DNA of 64,000 nt from Lachnospiraceae bacterium (GCA_029063085.1 JAIDOW010000071.1:1-64000), one strand, 5' to 3'. Shown: positions 1 through 15,047, counted from the stretch's first letter. The notes: generated from the sequence alone by a model not told the origin. Numbers and translations: made by a program.

Positions 1-147
1 GAGATATTATAGGATTCTAAGTGTAGGACTATCTCATCCGTCGGTACTTAGCTGGCAGTCCGCATAAAATGCGGGCTAGCAGCTTATGTACCGTTACGCA
101 TGAGATGGAGCGGAAGCGGGGACGGAACGTGAATCCTGTAATATCTC
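1..147. ncRNA. Rod-like structured RNA, possibly 6S RNA
   Basis: Bases 1-17 pair with 131-147 over 17 positions with one G-U wobble. Inside, 31-37 (ATCTCAT) pairs with 100-106, 43-47 (GGTAC) with 88-92, and 60-65 with 69-74 closes the apical hairpin. A terminal stem, an open internal bulge (about 18-30 against 107-130) and a long apical arm is the general layout of 6S RNA, which sequesters RNA polymerase. From memory, Bacillus 6S-1 RNA also lies close to the cymR (Rrf2) locus, and an Rrf2 gene is the neighbour here. Strand is undecided and the RNA may continue off the window. Another conserved Firmicutes RNA, such as the raiA-motif RNA, is possible. Confidence 0.45.
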
Positions 148-212
148 CACAGCGAGCCCCACCAACCCCTCATGTTGAAAGCGTCCTCTAGTACGATAAA
201 CAGGAATTTATC

Positions 213-644
213 CTAAATTACATAATCATCTACTCTTGGACCATCATTTAATAAATCCTGCACAGTGATTCCCTCAAAATAATCTTCAAGCAGGTTCTGT
301 AAACCTTCCCACATTTTCAATGTTTTACAATGTGCTGCTCTCTCACAGGTATTCGGTGTCTGCTCTAAACATGCTACTGGAGTAAAAGGTCCCTCCGTTA
401 TCTTTAAGATACTTCCAATCGTATATTCCTCCGGTGACTTTGCAAGACGATAACCGCCCCGTTTTCCCCGAAGGGAAATAAGAAATCCATTTTTACTAAG
501 GGATGCCACAATCGCCTCCAGATATTTTTCAGATATTTCCTGCCTTTTCGCAATATCCATCAATGGTATATATTCTCCTGTATTATGCTCCGCCAAATCT
601 ATCATTACCCGTATTGCATAACGTCCTCTGGTTGAAATTTTCAT
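213..644 (-). CDS. Rrf2-family transcription regulator (CymR/IscR-like)
   Basis: This 143-residue protein is a winged-helix regulator of the Rrf2 family. The N-terminus MKISTRGRYAIRVMIDLA and the wing segment LRGKRGGYRLA are family hallmarks. Three cysteines, C92, C100 and C106, sit where IscR binds a [2Fe-2S] cluster, so it may sense iron-sulfur or redox state. Adjacency to cysK suggests control of cysteine supply, as with CymR, which in Bacillus works in complex with CysK. A GGAGGTG ribosome site lies 6 bases before the ATG. An operator-like sequence at 665-685 in its own leader suggests autoregulation. Family is certain; the ligand is inference. Confidence 0.93.
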   Translation of the reverse strand: MKISTRGRYAIRVMIDLAEHNTGEYIPLMDIAKRQEISEKYLEAIVASLSKNGFLISLRGKRGGYRLAKSPEEYTIGSILKITEGPFTPVACLEQTPNTCERAAHCKTLKMWEGLQNLLEDYFEGITVQDLLNDGPRVDDYVI

Positions 645-664
645 ATACGTACACCTCCATATAA

Positions 665-685
665 CCTACTTTACCACAAGGGAAT
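665..685 (-). promoter_or_regulatory. Candidate Rrf2 operator before rrf2
   Basis: On the coding strand ATTCCCTTGTGGTAAAGTAGG resembles the cysK leader site (ATTCCTACTGGATAAGTAGG at 1888-1907). Both start with ATTCC and end with AAGTAGG at nearly the same spacing. It lies about 20 bases before the start codon, so a bound repressor would block its own gene. The binding protein is inferred, not shown. Confidence 0.45.
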
Positions 686-750
686 AGTGTATTTCAAGAA
701 CTTGGTCATTTTTATTTATCTTTTGCTGCAATCAGCTCCCTTTATTCATA

Positions 751-857
751 GTCAACACCTCTGCGGCAGGGCAGCGAAGTGTTGACTCTCGCACCAGCCC
801 TCAAATGTGCATACAAGCATACATGCTTGACTCGTTGCCTGCGGAAATCATAAAAAA
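751..857. repeat. Interspersed repeat copy 1 with hairpins
   Basis: Bases 751-759 and 778-786 form an inverted repeat (GTCAACACCT against AGTGTTGAC). Bases 814-820 and 823-829 form a second (CAAGCAT/ATGCTTG). From 784 to 857 the sequence aligns with 15932-16001: both run GACYCTCGCA, CAAAT, CATRCAAGC and GCRGAAAT and then a run of A. The repeat abuts the T-tract side of the cysK terminator, and the copy near 16.0 kb abuts another terminator in the same way. Confidence 0.6.
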
Positions 858-890
858 GCCCCCAAGAGATAACAGCACAGTCTCTTGGGG
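852..890 (-). terminator. Rho-independent terminator of cysK
   Basis: On the minus strand CCCCAAGAGA, an 11-base loop and TCTCTTGGGG form a 10-bp stem, followed by GC and a run of T. It begins about 25 bases after the cysK stop codon. Confidence 0.88.
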
Positions 891-915
891 ACAACACAAA
901 ATATCACTAACCAAA

Positions 916-1851
916 TCAGTTGTTAAATAATGCCGTGGACAAATATCTGTCTCCAGAATCCGGTAGTAATACAACAATAGTCTTACCCTTATTCTCTGGT
1001 CTCGCTGCCAGAACAGAAGCTGCCTTTAATGCTGCACCAGAAGAAATTCCAACAAGAATTCCCTCGCTGACGGCAAATGCTCTGCCCTCTGCAAACGCAT
1101 CATCATTTTCCACTGTAAGTATTTCGTCATAAACCTCTGTATTTAATACATCAGGAACGAACCCTGCACCAATTCCCTGAATCTTATGTGCCCCAGGAGT
1201 TCCCTTTGATAATACAGGACTGGTTGCCGGCTCTACTGCAACCACTTTTATCTCTGGATTTTTTGACTTCAAATACTCACCAACTCCGGTAATGGTTCCT
1301 CCTGTACCAACGCCTGCAACAAAGATATCCACTTTGCCGCCTGTCTGTTCCCAGATTTCTGGACCTGTTGTTGCTTTATGAATCTCCGGATTAGCCGGAT
1401 TTACAAACTGTCCGAGAATAATGGAACCCGGAATAGATTCCTTTAATTCTTCAGCCTTTGCAATGGCCCCCTTCATTCCTTTGGCACCCTCTGTTAATAC
1501 TAATTCTGCACCATATGCCTTTAGTAAGTTACGGCGTTCCACACTCATGGTATCCGGCAAAGTAAGAATTGCTTTATATCCCTTAGCCGCCGCCACCGCA
1601 GCAAGCCCAATTCCTGTATTTCCTGAAGTCGGCTCGATAATTGTCGCTCCCGGTGCCAGTTCTCCACTCTTCTCTGCCGCCTCAATCATTGCAAGTGCAA
1701 TACGATCCTTAACAGAACCTGCCGGATTCAGATATTCCAGCTTTGCTAAAATCGCAGCATTTTCAATTCCTGCATTTGCTGCATAACGGTTTAACTTCAA
1801 TATTGGAGTTCCTCCAATCAATTCTGATGCACTTTCTTTAATCTGACTCAT
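916..1851 (-). CDS. cysK: Cysteine synthase A (O-acetylserine sulfhydrylase)
   Basis: This 311-residue PLP enzyme converts O-acetyl-L-serine and sulfide to L-cysteine in the cytoplasm. The PLP lysine is K48 in NPAGSVKDR. The substrate loop [10 protein letters not shown] (73-82), the phosphate-binding [10 protein letters not shown] and the C-terminal GISSG are all present, and the length is normal for CysK. An AGGAGG site precedes the ATG. The gene has its own consensus promoter with an operator-like dyad and ends at a strong terminator. With the adjacent Rrf2 gene it may form a CymR/CysK-type sensing pair, since CysK is the CymR partner in Bacillus and Staphylococcus. Paralogues such as CysM are less likely given the canonical loop. 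Confidence 0.95.
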   Translation of the reverse strand: MSQIKESASELIGGTPILKLNRYAANAGIENAAILAKLEYLNPAGSVKDRIALAMIEAAEKSGELAPGATIIEPTSGNTGIGLAAVAAAKGYKAILTLPDTMSVERRNLLKAYGAELVLTEGAKGMKGAIAKAEELKESIPGSIILGQFVNPANPEIHKATTGPEIWEQTGGKVDIFVAGVGTGGTITGVGEYLKSKNPEIKVVAVEPATSPVLSKGTPGAHKIQGIGAGFVPDVLNTEVYDEILTVENDDAFAEGRAFAVSEGILVGISSGAALKAASVLAARPENKGKTIVVLLPDSGDRYLSTALFNN

Positions 1852-1885
1852 TGCTTTTTCCTCCTATTTTCAATACGTTTTCTTT

Positions 1886-1948
1886 TTCCTACTTATCCAG
1901 TAGGAATTATATGCATTTAATTATAGAACCTGGCAATCTTCTTGTCAA
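1886..1948 (-). promoter_or_regulatory. cysK promoter with dyad operator
   Basis: On the minus strand TTGACA (1943-1948), a 17-base spacer and TATAAT (1920-1925) form a consensus sigma-A promoter. Downstream, 1886-1906 is a perfect inverted repeat, TTCCTAC with a 7-base spacer and GTAGGAA, covering the likely start of transcription. A bound Rrf2-type repressor would block the promoter there. Confidence 0.75.
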
Positions 1949-1999
1949 GTATTTTTTTAATTCTTTTCAACAAAGAGTAACCGCCCGGACTGTTCTGCC

Positions 2000-2911
2000 T
2001 TATTTCAATGCCTTATCCTTATATTTTGCAAGTTCCTCCAGATATTTTTTCCCCAACGGGCTGATTGCAATTCCTTTTCTCGCCACATATCCGATAGTCA
2101 TTACCTCATCCGCTTCCAACTTAACCGCACAGTACTCGGAACCATTTAATTCCTCGCATATAATACCGGAACAAAGAGTATATCCATTAAGTCCTACCAT
2201 TAAGTTCAATATGGTGGCACGGTCATTTGCTTTAATCAGTCGTTTATACTCGTAAGTACTTAGCACCTCTTCCGCAAAATAGAAGGAATTGTTGGTTCCC
2301 TGATCAAAGGACAGACACGGATATTCCTCTAACTCTTTCAAAGTAATCGTCTTCCTGGATGCGAGAGGATGCTTTTTCCAGAGATAAACATAAATGTGAC
2401 ACTGCAATATTTCATGAAACTCCAGATTACTGTCATGAAATAGCTTTTCCAATACCTTCCGGTTAAAATCATTGATATACAGTATTCCAATCTCACTTTT
2501 AAAATTTTTTACATCCTCGATCACATCATAAGTCTTCGTCTCTCTCACTGCAAATTCATATTCATCCATGCCAAACTGCTTTACCATTTCTACAAAAGCA
2601 TTCACTGCAAAGGTATAATGCTGCATGGAAACACTAAATTTCTTTTTAACCTTCTGCTTTTCAATATATTTAGATTCCATCAATTCATACTGTTCTACTA
2701 CCTGTCTGGCATAACCAATAAATTCTTCTCCCTCAGGAGTTAAAGAGACGCCGCGGTTTGTCCGCCGCAATAACTCAATCCCGATTTCCTCTTCTAATTC
2801 TTTGATGGATGCCGAAAGACTCGGCTGGGAGATAAACAGGATCCTTGCGGCTTCGCTCATGGAATCTGCACCTGCTACTGTAATTGCATATCTTAACTGT
2901 GTTAATGTCAT
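2000..2911 (-). CDS. LysR-family transcription regulator
   Basis: This 303-residue protein has the LysR winged helix at residues 1-60 (MTLTQLRYAITVAGADSMSE, then SQPSLSASIKELEEEIG). A linker helix and a periplasmic-binding-type effector domain follow from about residue 90. It lies just upstream of cysK in the same direction, and LysR proteins such as CysB and CmbR control sulfur assimilation, so a role in cysteine metabolism is plausible. There is no divergent gene with which it would normally share a promoter. A GGAG site precedes the ATG. The family is certain; effector and targets are unknown. Confidence 0.9.
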   Translation of the reverse strand: MTLTQLRYAITVAGADSMSEAARILFISQPSLSASIKELEEEIGIELLRRTNRGVSLTPEGEEFIGYARQVVEQYELMESKYIEKQKVKKKFSVSMQHYTFAVNAFVEMVKQFGMDEYEFAVRETKTYDVIEDVKNFKSEIGILYINDFNRKVLEKLFHDSNLEFHEILQCHIYVYLWKKHPLASRKTITLKELEEYPCLSFDQGTNNSFYFAEEVLSTYEYKRLIKANDRATILNLMVGLNGYTLCSGIICEELNGSEYCAVKLEADEVMTIGYVARKGIAISPLGKKYLEELAKYKDKALK

Positions 2912-3084
2912 TGTTCTATCTCCAATTCTGTAATATTTCCATATGAGATTGTAACAAAATTCTTTTTTCCCGTAAACAATTCAAAGCCCTGTCATGTAAA
3001 ATACCTTTTGGCAGACAAATCAGGCTCATGACACCTGTTCCCCATAGAAAAACAATGTATCACTATCCCTTGGCAGTTCTTCCT

Positions 3085-3699
3085 CTACCATACTTCAATT
3101 TTTCGTGATATGGCTTCTGCAAAAAATCCATGATTTTCTGCATCCATATGTTCCTGATCTACGCTGCTGGGATTTGCATAGTCCGATGCCGCCATAAATT
3201 CCAATCCTCTTTTCCGTGCAACCTCCCGATAAACTTCCGGCAGTTTTCTTGATACTTCAACGGAATGCTGATTAAACTCTACATCATATTTCCAGACTTC
3301 TCTTCCTAAGGCAATTGGGGATACCAGAACAATCTGAATATCCGAATCAAAACTCTGAATCTGTTCAACCAGTTCCTCAACTCCTTCGCCAATCCTTTCC
3401 GGTCTGGCACCATAAACCGTTTTGCAGTCATTGGTTCCCAGCATCAGTATAACAATATCAATAGGACTATGTGTCTCTAATAAAACAGGAAGCAGCTCTG
3501 TCCCTTTTCTTCCTCTTCGATATGCATCGTTAAAAATAGTAGTTCTCCCACATAATCCCTCTTCTATCACACGGTACCCCTTTTTTCTCACATGTTCATC
3601 CAATATACTGCTCCACCGTATTCCCCATTCGAATCGTCCCTGTTCTCCCGGAATAAGACCATAAGTATTCGAATCGCCAAAACATAAAATTCCTTTCAT
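3085..3699 (-). CDS. SGNH/GDSL-family esterase
   Basis: This 204-residue hydrolase has the block I motif FGDSNTYG with catalytic S10, the block III motif GTNDC, and a C-terminal D-Q-E-H just before MDAENHG, giving the Ser-Asp-His triad of arylesterase-type SGNH enzymes. No signal peptide is visible, so it probably acts in the cytoplasm on small acyl esters. The start is the ATG at 3699, seven bases after a GGGAGG site, not the longer upstream frame. Its promoter carries the same ATTCCTACTGGA element as cysK, suggesting co-regulation with cysteine metabolism; O-acetylserine or a related acetyl ester is a speculative substrate. Confidence 0.88.
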   Translation of the reverse strand: MKGILCFGDSNTYGLIPGEQGRFEWGIRWSSILDEHVRKKGYRVIEEGLCGRTTIFNDAYRRGRKGTELLPVLLETHSPIDIVILMLGTNDCKTVYGARPERIGEGVEELVEQIQSFDSDIQIVLVSPIALGREVWKYDVEFNQHSVEVSRKLPEVYREVARKRGLEFMAASDYANPSSVDQEHMDAENHGFFAEAISRKIEVW

Positions 3700-3723
3700 A
3701 AAAAGCCTCCCTCCTATTACATA

Positions 3724-3768
3724 TCTTTCCAGTAGGAATAGTATATATTTTATCTGCAAAAATGTCAA
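3724..3768 (-). promoter_or_regulatory. Esterase promoter with cysK-like operator
   Basis: TTGACA (3763-3768), a 17-base spacer and TATACT (3740-3745) are followed at once by ATTCCTACTGGAAAGAT (3724-3740), matching the cysK leader ATTCCTACTGGATAAG. The -35 box directly abuts the terminator of the upstream HAD gene. Confidence 0.65.
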
Positions 3769-3797
3769 GGGAGTATCCAATCTCGTCAGATACTCCC
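3769..3797 (-). terminator. Terminator of the HAD phosphatase gene
   Basis: On the minus strand GGGAGTATC, an 11-base loop and GATACTCCC form a 9-bp stem followed by TTGACATTTTT. The T-rich tail doubles as the -35 region of the next promoter, so transcription stops and restarts within about 30 bases. Confidence 0.7.
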
Positions 3798-3866
3798 CTG
3801 ATATAAAGCTTTTCTACTGTTTTCATCATATTTTCAAGAACAGTACAGCGGCTATCCATAGCTATT

Positions 3867-4700
3867 TTATATCAGCCCAAGCTTTTCAAATGCCTGATAA
3901 AGACCGCCACAATCCACATCACCTGTAATATAGTCTGCCATTTCCTTAATCTCGGCACCCCCATTTCCCATGGCAACACCATAGGAACAGTATTCCAGCA
4001 TAGGAATATCCACCTTGGCATCTCCAAAAGCAATGGTATCTCCTCTGTCCGCACCAAGATAGTTTAACAGTTCATCAATGGCGTGAGCCTTTGTAATACC
4101 CGGTACACCAAGATCACCAAATAACGCCGTCTCATCTTTTCCTCCCCAGGTTCCGTTCTGCATATAAGGAAACTTTTCTTTTGTATCCAAAAAATCCTGA
4201 TAACTTTCTAAAATATAGCTGATTTTATTCACATCATCACGGTAGAGAGGCTCTCCAAACCGGATTCCCACAAAAGAATTGCGGACAGTTGCCCGTTCCG
4301 CTTCCGGCTTTCCCTTTCTCTTCTGGTATTCCTGAATCACCGGTTCTCCCCTTGTCTCAAATCTTTCACTGGCAAACAAACCGTTATTGCTCTCCAAATA
4401 AAATTCCAGACCTCTTTCATGAAGCCAGTCCACAATGGCAGTACATTGTTCCAATGTTATCAACTGATGCATCACCACATGACCATTGTCCTCCACGTAG
4501 CTTCCATTGCCGCCTATCATACCGTCCAAGCCGATATCCCACAGTTCTTTCTGCATTTCTGCCCTACTCCTGCCTGTACAGACATACACCTTATGCCCAT
4601 TTTTTCTTGCCTGGCGGATTGCCTGGACTGCGGAATCCGGAATACGATTCTCATAATCCACCAGAGTGCCGTCTACATCCAAAAAAATAATTTTTCCCAT
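3867..4700 (-). CDS. Cof-type HAD-IIB phosphatase
   Basis: This 277-residue cytoplasmic hydrolase has motif I FLDVDGTLVD (D8 nucleophile, D10 acid/base), a motif II threonine in VCTGRSRAE, and motif IV AFGDAKVDIPMLEYC with metal-binding aspartates. A Cof-type cap lies between motifs II and III. Members dephosphorylate sugar phosphates, FMN and similar metabolites; the substrate cannot be read from sequence. A GGAGG site lies 10 bases before the ATG. It sits 81 bp downstream of the VOC gene in the same direction and may be co-transcribed with it. Confidence 0.92.
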   Translation of the reverse strand: MGKIIFLDVDGTLVDYENRIPDSAVQAIRQARKNGHKVYVCTGRSRAEMQKELWDIGLDGMIGGNGSYVEDNGHVVMHQLITLEQCTAIVDWLHERGLEFYLESNNGLFASERFETRGEPVIQEYQKRKGKPEAERATVRNSFVGIRFGEPLYRDDVNKISYILESYQDFLDTKEKFPYMQNGTWGGKDETALFGDLGVPGITKAHAIDELLNYLGADRGDTIAFGDAKVDIPMLEYCSYGVAMGNGGAEIKEMADYITGDVDCGGLYQAFEKLGLI

Positions 4701-4781
4701 AACTGATAAACCTCCTGTCTATTCGTTTTACCACGCCCTGCTCCTATCCTCTCACGCATTGCCCCCCATCTCCTATTTCCC

Positions 4782-5165
4782 TTATACCGTAATCTCTATC
4801 AGATTGTCTTCAAACCCAAGAATACAGCTCTCGTAATATCCGTCCCCTGTTACCCGGGGGCCACTGACCACTTCGTAGCCATCTCGTTGAAGTTCTTTTG
4901 TCAATGCATTCACAGCCTCTTTACTGCCCACGCTAAATGCCAGATGAATAAAGCCTGTTCTTACCTGTGATTTCTCTGTATCCTCCATATTGGGTCTACT
5001 CATAATCTCTAACCGTGCCCCACTGTCAAAAGTCAGAAAATAAGAACGGAAATCTGTTGTCCTGTTATGATACCCTTCATTGGGTACTGCGTGGAAATAC
5101 CGGACAAAAAATTCTTTTGCCCTCTCCAAATCATTTACATAAAGCGCCGTGTGCTCAATCCTCAT
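4782..5165 (-). CDS. VOC-superfamily (glyoxalase-like) protein
   Basis: This 127-residue single-domain protein has the paired beta-alpha-beta-beta-beta repeat of glyoxalase I relatives. The expected metal ligands are present: H5 in [10 protein letters not shown], a glutamate in ARLEIM, a histidine in FIHLAFSVG and the final glutamate in LIEITV. Proteins of this size act as lactoylglutathione-lyase-like isomerases or small-molecule binding proteins; the substrate is unknown. A GGAGG site precedes the ATG. The gene diverges from the AraC regulator at 5399, which could control it from the shared 230-bp region. Confidence 0.88.
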   Translation of the reverse strand: MRIEHTALYVNDLERAKEFFVRYFHAVPNEGYHNRTTDFRSYFLTFDSGARLEIMSRPNMEDTEKSQVRTGFIHLAFSVGSKEAVNALTKELQRDGYEVVSGPRVTGDGYYESCILGFEDNLIEITV

Positions 5166-5398
5166 GTCCCGCCTCCTTTATACTCACAACCTGTTACAAA
5201 ATGAAATCATATATATTATATATACGTTTGTTACTCTCTCTGTTATAATAATATCACCTGATACATCATGAAAATATCACTATTTCACATAATAATTGTA
5301 AAAATCATATCTACTGCTTACTATATATGCACGACGAATGGAAACAAACTGAGTTTCACAAATACCAGTCTAATTCCGCAGTACGAAAGGAGTCTATT

Positions 5399-6286
5399 AT
5401 GAAAATGATTGATATGATGCCGGATGGTTCTGAAATCATACACTATGACAAACCCGGAATCCCTCTTTACATCCAGACCGGTGAATTGTCTTCTTATCCA
5501 AATAAACGTGCCCTCTGCCACTGGCATGAGGATATTGAAATCATACGCATCCTACAGGGAAGTATGAATTATTATGTGAACGGTCAAAAAATACTGTTAA
5601 AAGAAAATGACAGTATTTTCATCAACACAAAACAAATGCACTATGGATACAGTAATCAGAACCAGGACTGCCTGTTTGTCTGCATTCTGTTTCATACCAG
5701 CCTAATCACGAAAAGCTCCACTTTATATCACTCCTATATCCGACCGGTTACAGAATGCCGGCAGTTGGAATACATCCATACGCAGGCCAGCGACCAAAAT
5801 GCCGGCAAAATCACATTCTGCATTGACCAAATTGCAGAATGCAAAAAGCAAAATACTTTCGGATATGAACTGACAGCCTGTGGATACCTCAGTCTGTTGT
5901 GGAATTATATTTTTGAATATTACAGCCGCTATTCCAGTCCAGCGCAGGAAACCGAGCCTGATCTGTTAAGCCAGCGGGCCATGGTATCCTTCATCCACCA
6001 GCACTATAGTGAAAAATTAACCTTAGCCGATATCGCAGCATCGGGAAATGTATGCCGCAATAAATGCTGCCTTTTATTCCGGGAATATGCCGGACAGCCG
6101 CCAATTGATTTTTTAAATATCTACCGCCTGAAGGTCAGTTGTGACTTACTTACACGCACCAGCAAGTCTATTACCGATATTGCATTGTCCTGCGGCTTTA
6201 ACCACTTAAGCTACTACTCCAAATTATTTCTTCAAAAATACGGATGTACCCCCAGCGAATACCGCAAATTAAATCTGCCGGAATAA
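5399..6286 (+). CDS. AraC-family transcription regulator
   Basis: This 295-residue protein has an N-terminal cupin sensor (about 20-120, with CHWHEDIEIIRI and a KENDSIFINTKQMHYG beta strand) and a C-terminal double helix-turn-helix of about 100 residues. Hallmarks are LTLADIAASGNVCRNKC and the closing SITDIALSCGF and SKLFLQKYGCTPSEYR. The architecture is typical of regulators of sugar use in Lachnospiraceae. The start is the ATG at 5399 after an AAAGGAG site. It is divergent from the VOC gene and convergent with the phospho-beta-glucosidase gene, so its targets are not fixed by context. Confidence 0.93.
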   Translation: MKMIDMMPDGSEIIHYDKPGIPLYIQTGELSSYPNKRALCHWHEDIEIIRILQGSMNYYVNGQKILLKENDSIFINTKQMHYGYSNQNQDCLFVCILFHTSLITKSSTLYHSYIRPVTECRQLEYIHTQASDQNAGKITFCIDQIAECKKQNTFGYELTACGYLSLLWNYIFEYYSRYSSPAQETEPDLLSQRAMVSFIHQHYSEKLTLADIAASGNVCRNKCCLLFREYAGQPPIDFLNIYRLKVSCDLLTRTSKSITDIALSCGFNHLSYYSKLFLQKYGCTPSEYRKLNLPE

Positions 6287-6314
6287 CACAGCCTTTTCCT
6301 CTCCTTCAGCTTGA

Positions 6315-6364
6315 AATGGAGCTGCTACAAAGAAAAAAACAAATGTCCATGCTACAGCTCCATT
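6315..6364. terminator. Possible bidirectional terminator between convergent genes
   Basis: AATGGAGCTG (6315-6324) pairs with CAGCTCCATT (6355-6364) around a 30-base loop containing an A-rich (T-rich on the minus strand) stretch. It lies between the stop codons of two convergent genes. The loop is long for an intrinsic terminator, so the call is tentative. Confidence 0.4.
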
Positions 6365-6379
6365 CCATATCAATACAAT

Positions 6380-7933
<1,554 letters not shown>

Positions 7934-7959
7934 TCATAATTTACTTTAATACTACTATT

Positions 7960-8134
7960 GAACACTTAATGAGTAGCTATGCTACGAATTTAGTGTGAAA
8001 ATACACTTGACCGCTTAGCGATACCTGAATACTTAGCGAGATATTTTCGAGCTTAGTATGAAGGTATGCTTTAGCTGGTGTTTTCGAGCTTAGCGGACAT
8101 AGTGTTTCCTACAGCGAACACTTAATGAGTAGCT
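7960..8134. repeat. Cluster of short direct repeats and hairpins
   Basis: A 19-base direct repeat, GAACACTTAATGAGTAGCT, occurs at 7960-7978 and 8116-8134. A 13-base repeat, TTTTCGAGCTTAG, occurs at 8044-8056 and 8081-8093. Hairpins form at 7962-7996 (ACACTTAATGAGTAGC against GCTACGAATTTAGTGT, imperfect) and 8029-8059 (ATACTTAGC against GCTTAGTAT). No reading frame spans the region. It resembles a decayed array of a REP-like unit between the PTS and bglA genes. Confidence 0.65.
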
Positions 8135-8143
8135 TTTTTTGCC

Positions 8144-8181
8144 AAAAAGAGTGAAAGACCTCTGCATCCTCCACTCTTTTT
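8144..8181 (-). terminator. Terminator after the first beta-glucoside PTS gene
   Basis: AAAAAGAGTG (8144-8153) pairs with CACTCTTTTT (8172-8181), and T-rich sequence lies on both sides, so it could work in both directions. It lies 36 bases after the PTS stop codon and suggests that bglA gets only part of its transcription from the PTS promoter. Confidence 0.7.
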
Positions 8182-8216
8182 CACTTTTGTGATCTATAAA
8201 TCTTGATATATCAGCC

Positions 8217-10169
<1,953 letters not shown>

Positions 10170-10250
10170 TCAAAAATTAATAATTATACAACCGTTTTAC
10201 CAAAAGCTGGTTAATTGTTTCAAAAATACTTTTTAATTATTTTTATTTCC

Positions 10251-10265
10251 TGAAACAATGTTTCA
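10251..10265. promoter_or_regulatory. Perfect palindrome, candidate RpiR operator
   Basis: TGAAACAATGTTTCA is a perfect 15-base palindrome upstream of bglP, and a second half-site (TTGTTTCA) lies about 40 bases nearer the gene. Inverted TGAAA/TTTCA sequences are known operators of RpiR-family regulators, and an rpiR gene lies immediately upstream. The pairing of protein and site is inference. Confidence 0.55.
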
Positions 10266-10311
10266 AAAAATACATCCCTGCCATGTTTTTTGCTGATACA
10301 TGGCAGGGATG
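10265..10311 (-). terminator. Strong terminator of the rpiR gene
   Basis: On the minus strand CATCCCTGCCATGT, an 11-base loop and ACATGGCAGGGATG form a perfect 14-bp stem, followed by TATTTTTT. It lies about 60 bases after the rpiR stop codon and insulates bglP. Confidence 0.92.
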
Positions 10312-10374
10312 CTATTGTAACCCAATATGTATTTATTTACTTTAAATTTAACCGTTTAATATCATTCCATATCC

Positions 10375-11238
10375 CTATTGTTCATTATTAGATAGTGCCC
10401 ACAGTTTCTCTGCACCAATCTTTTCATAATCTTCATTCAGTTTCATGTTTTGTTCATAATTTGCACTAAACTCCATCCCAAACATGATATCCAACAGATA
10501 CTTTACGGAAGAAAAAAACATTGCCGTCCAGAATTCATCCAGCCGTTCTGCACCTGCTGCATATATAAATTCGTCCCCCAGATCAGGAAGCAGCCGGTTT
10601 CTGTTAGCAGAAATGACAATCACTTTGGTTTTTCTTTTTTTCAGCGTCTTGATAATCTCTCCCAGCCTCGAATTTTCACCGGTATGGCTGATAACGATCG
10701 CCAGATGATTTTCCTTTGGTATCAATGCATGAAGCTGCTGTACATTGGTAGCTATATATGTATATGCCATTTTTCCGGCATGCAGAAGCTGACTGCATCC
10801 ATACTGTGCCAGATGAACATTCAAATCATAAACATAGAAATCAACACATTCTGCCTGATGAACCATTTTTCCAATCCTCAGCATCTGCTCCAAGGATAGT
10901 GCTTTTCTGGTCTCATCTACCGCCTTCCGCTCCAATTCACTGATCTTTTTTACAAGGGATACGATATTCTCCCGCTCCTCAATCTGAATCTTTTCCTCCG
11001 CCTTTGCATCCCATAGCTTTAACTCACTTACAAAACGGAGTCGGAAATCCGGATAACCCTTGCACCCCATTTTCTGACAAAACCTGGTAACGGATGCTGC
11101 ACTGGTAAACGTCGCATGCCCCAGTTCTCTCGAAGAAAGTACCGCCACCTGTTCGGGATGCTCCAAAATATAATTGCAAATATCCTGCTCCCTCTCTGTC
11201 AGTCCCGTTACCTGTCTCATCTCTTTTAGTAATAACAT
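10375..11238 (-). CDS. RpiR-family regulator (HTH plus SIS domain)
   Basis: This 287-residue protein has an N-terminal RpiR helix-turn-helix (about 10-75: LTEREQDICNYILEHPEQVA, FTSAASVTRFCQKMGCKGYP) and a sugar-isomerase SIS domain (about 105-245, with VISHTGENSRLGEIIKTLKK binding sugar phosphate). RpiR proteins sense phosphosugars and control neighbouring PTS and glycosidase genes, here most likely bglP and bglA. A GGGGGAG site precedes the ATG. The gene is monocistronic, between two terminators. Confidence 0.92.
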   Translation of the reverse strand: MLLLKEMRQVTGLTEREQDICNYILEHPEQVAVLSSRELGHATFTSAASVTRFCQKMGCKGYPDFRLRFVSELKLWDAKAEEKIQIEERENIVSLVKKISELERKAVDETRKALSLEQMLRIGKMVHQAECVDFYVYDLNVHLAQYGCSQLLHAGKMAYTYIATNVQQLHALIPKENHLAIVISHTGENSRLGEIIKTLKKRKTKVIVISANRNRLLPDLGDEFIYAAGAERLDEFWTAMFFSSVKYLLDIMFGMEFSANYEQNMKLNEDYEKIGAEKLWALSNNEQ

Positions 11239-11387
11239 CCCATTCTCCCCCTGACCCGCTGTCCTGATTCCAAAAACACACTGCTGATATTATCATATTA
11301 CCTGTAAAATCCGGCATAGTCAACACTTTCCACAGATGCTTCTGTCACTGTAAGGGGGACTTCCTACACTGTTTATTCAACAAATCA

Positions 11388-11428
11388 GGGGCTGCCGCAA
11401 AAGAAACATTTCCTTAATGCAGCGCCCC
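11388..11428 (-). terminator. Probable terminator of the bglG-bglP-bglA operon
   Basis: GGGGC and TGC pair with GCA and GCCCC (11388-11395 against 11419-11428), with a two-base bulge and a long loop. It begins 14 bases after the second bglA stop codon on the minus strand. The T-tract is weak, so confidence is moderate. Confidence 0.5.
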
Positions 11429-11442
11429 TTCTTAATAATCTA

Positions 11443-14991
<3,549 letters not shown>

Positions 14992-15047
14992 CATGTAATA
15001 TATAATTTGTCAGGATAACCTGAACCATTCACAAATTTGAAAATTTG

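Noticed and set aside
11024..11326. Open frame of 100 codons on the minus strand
   Set aside because: It overlaps the rpiR helix-turn-helix in another frame and crosses its promoter, with no protein-like features.
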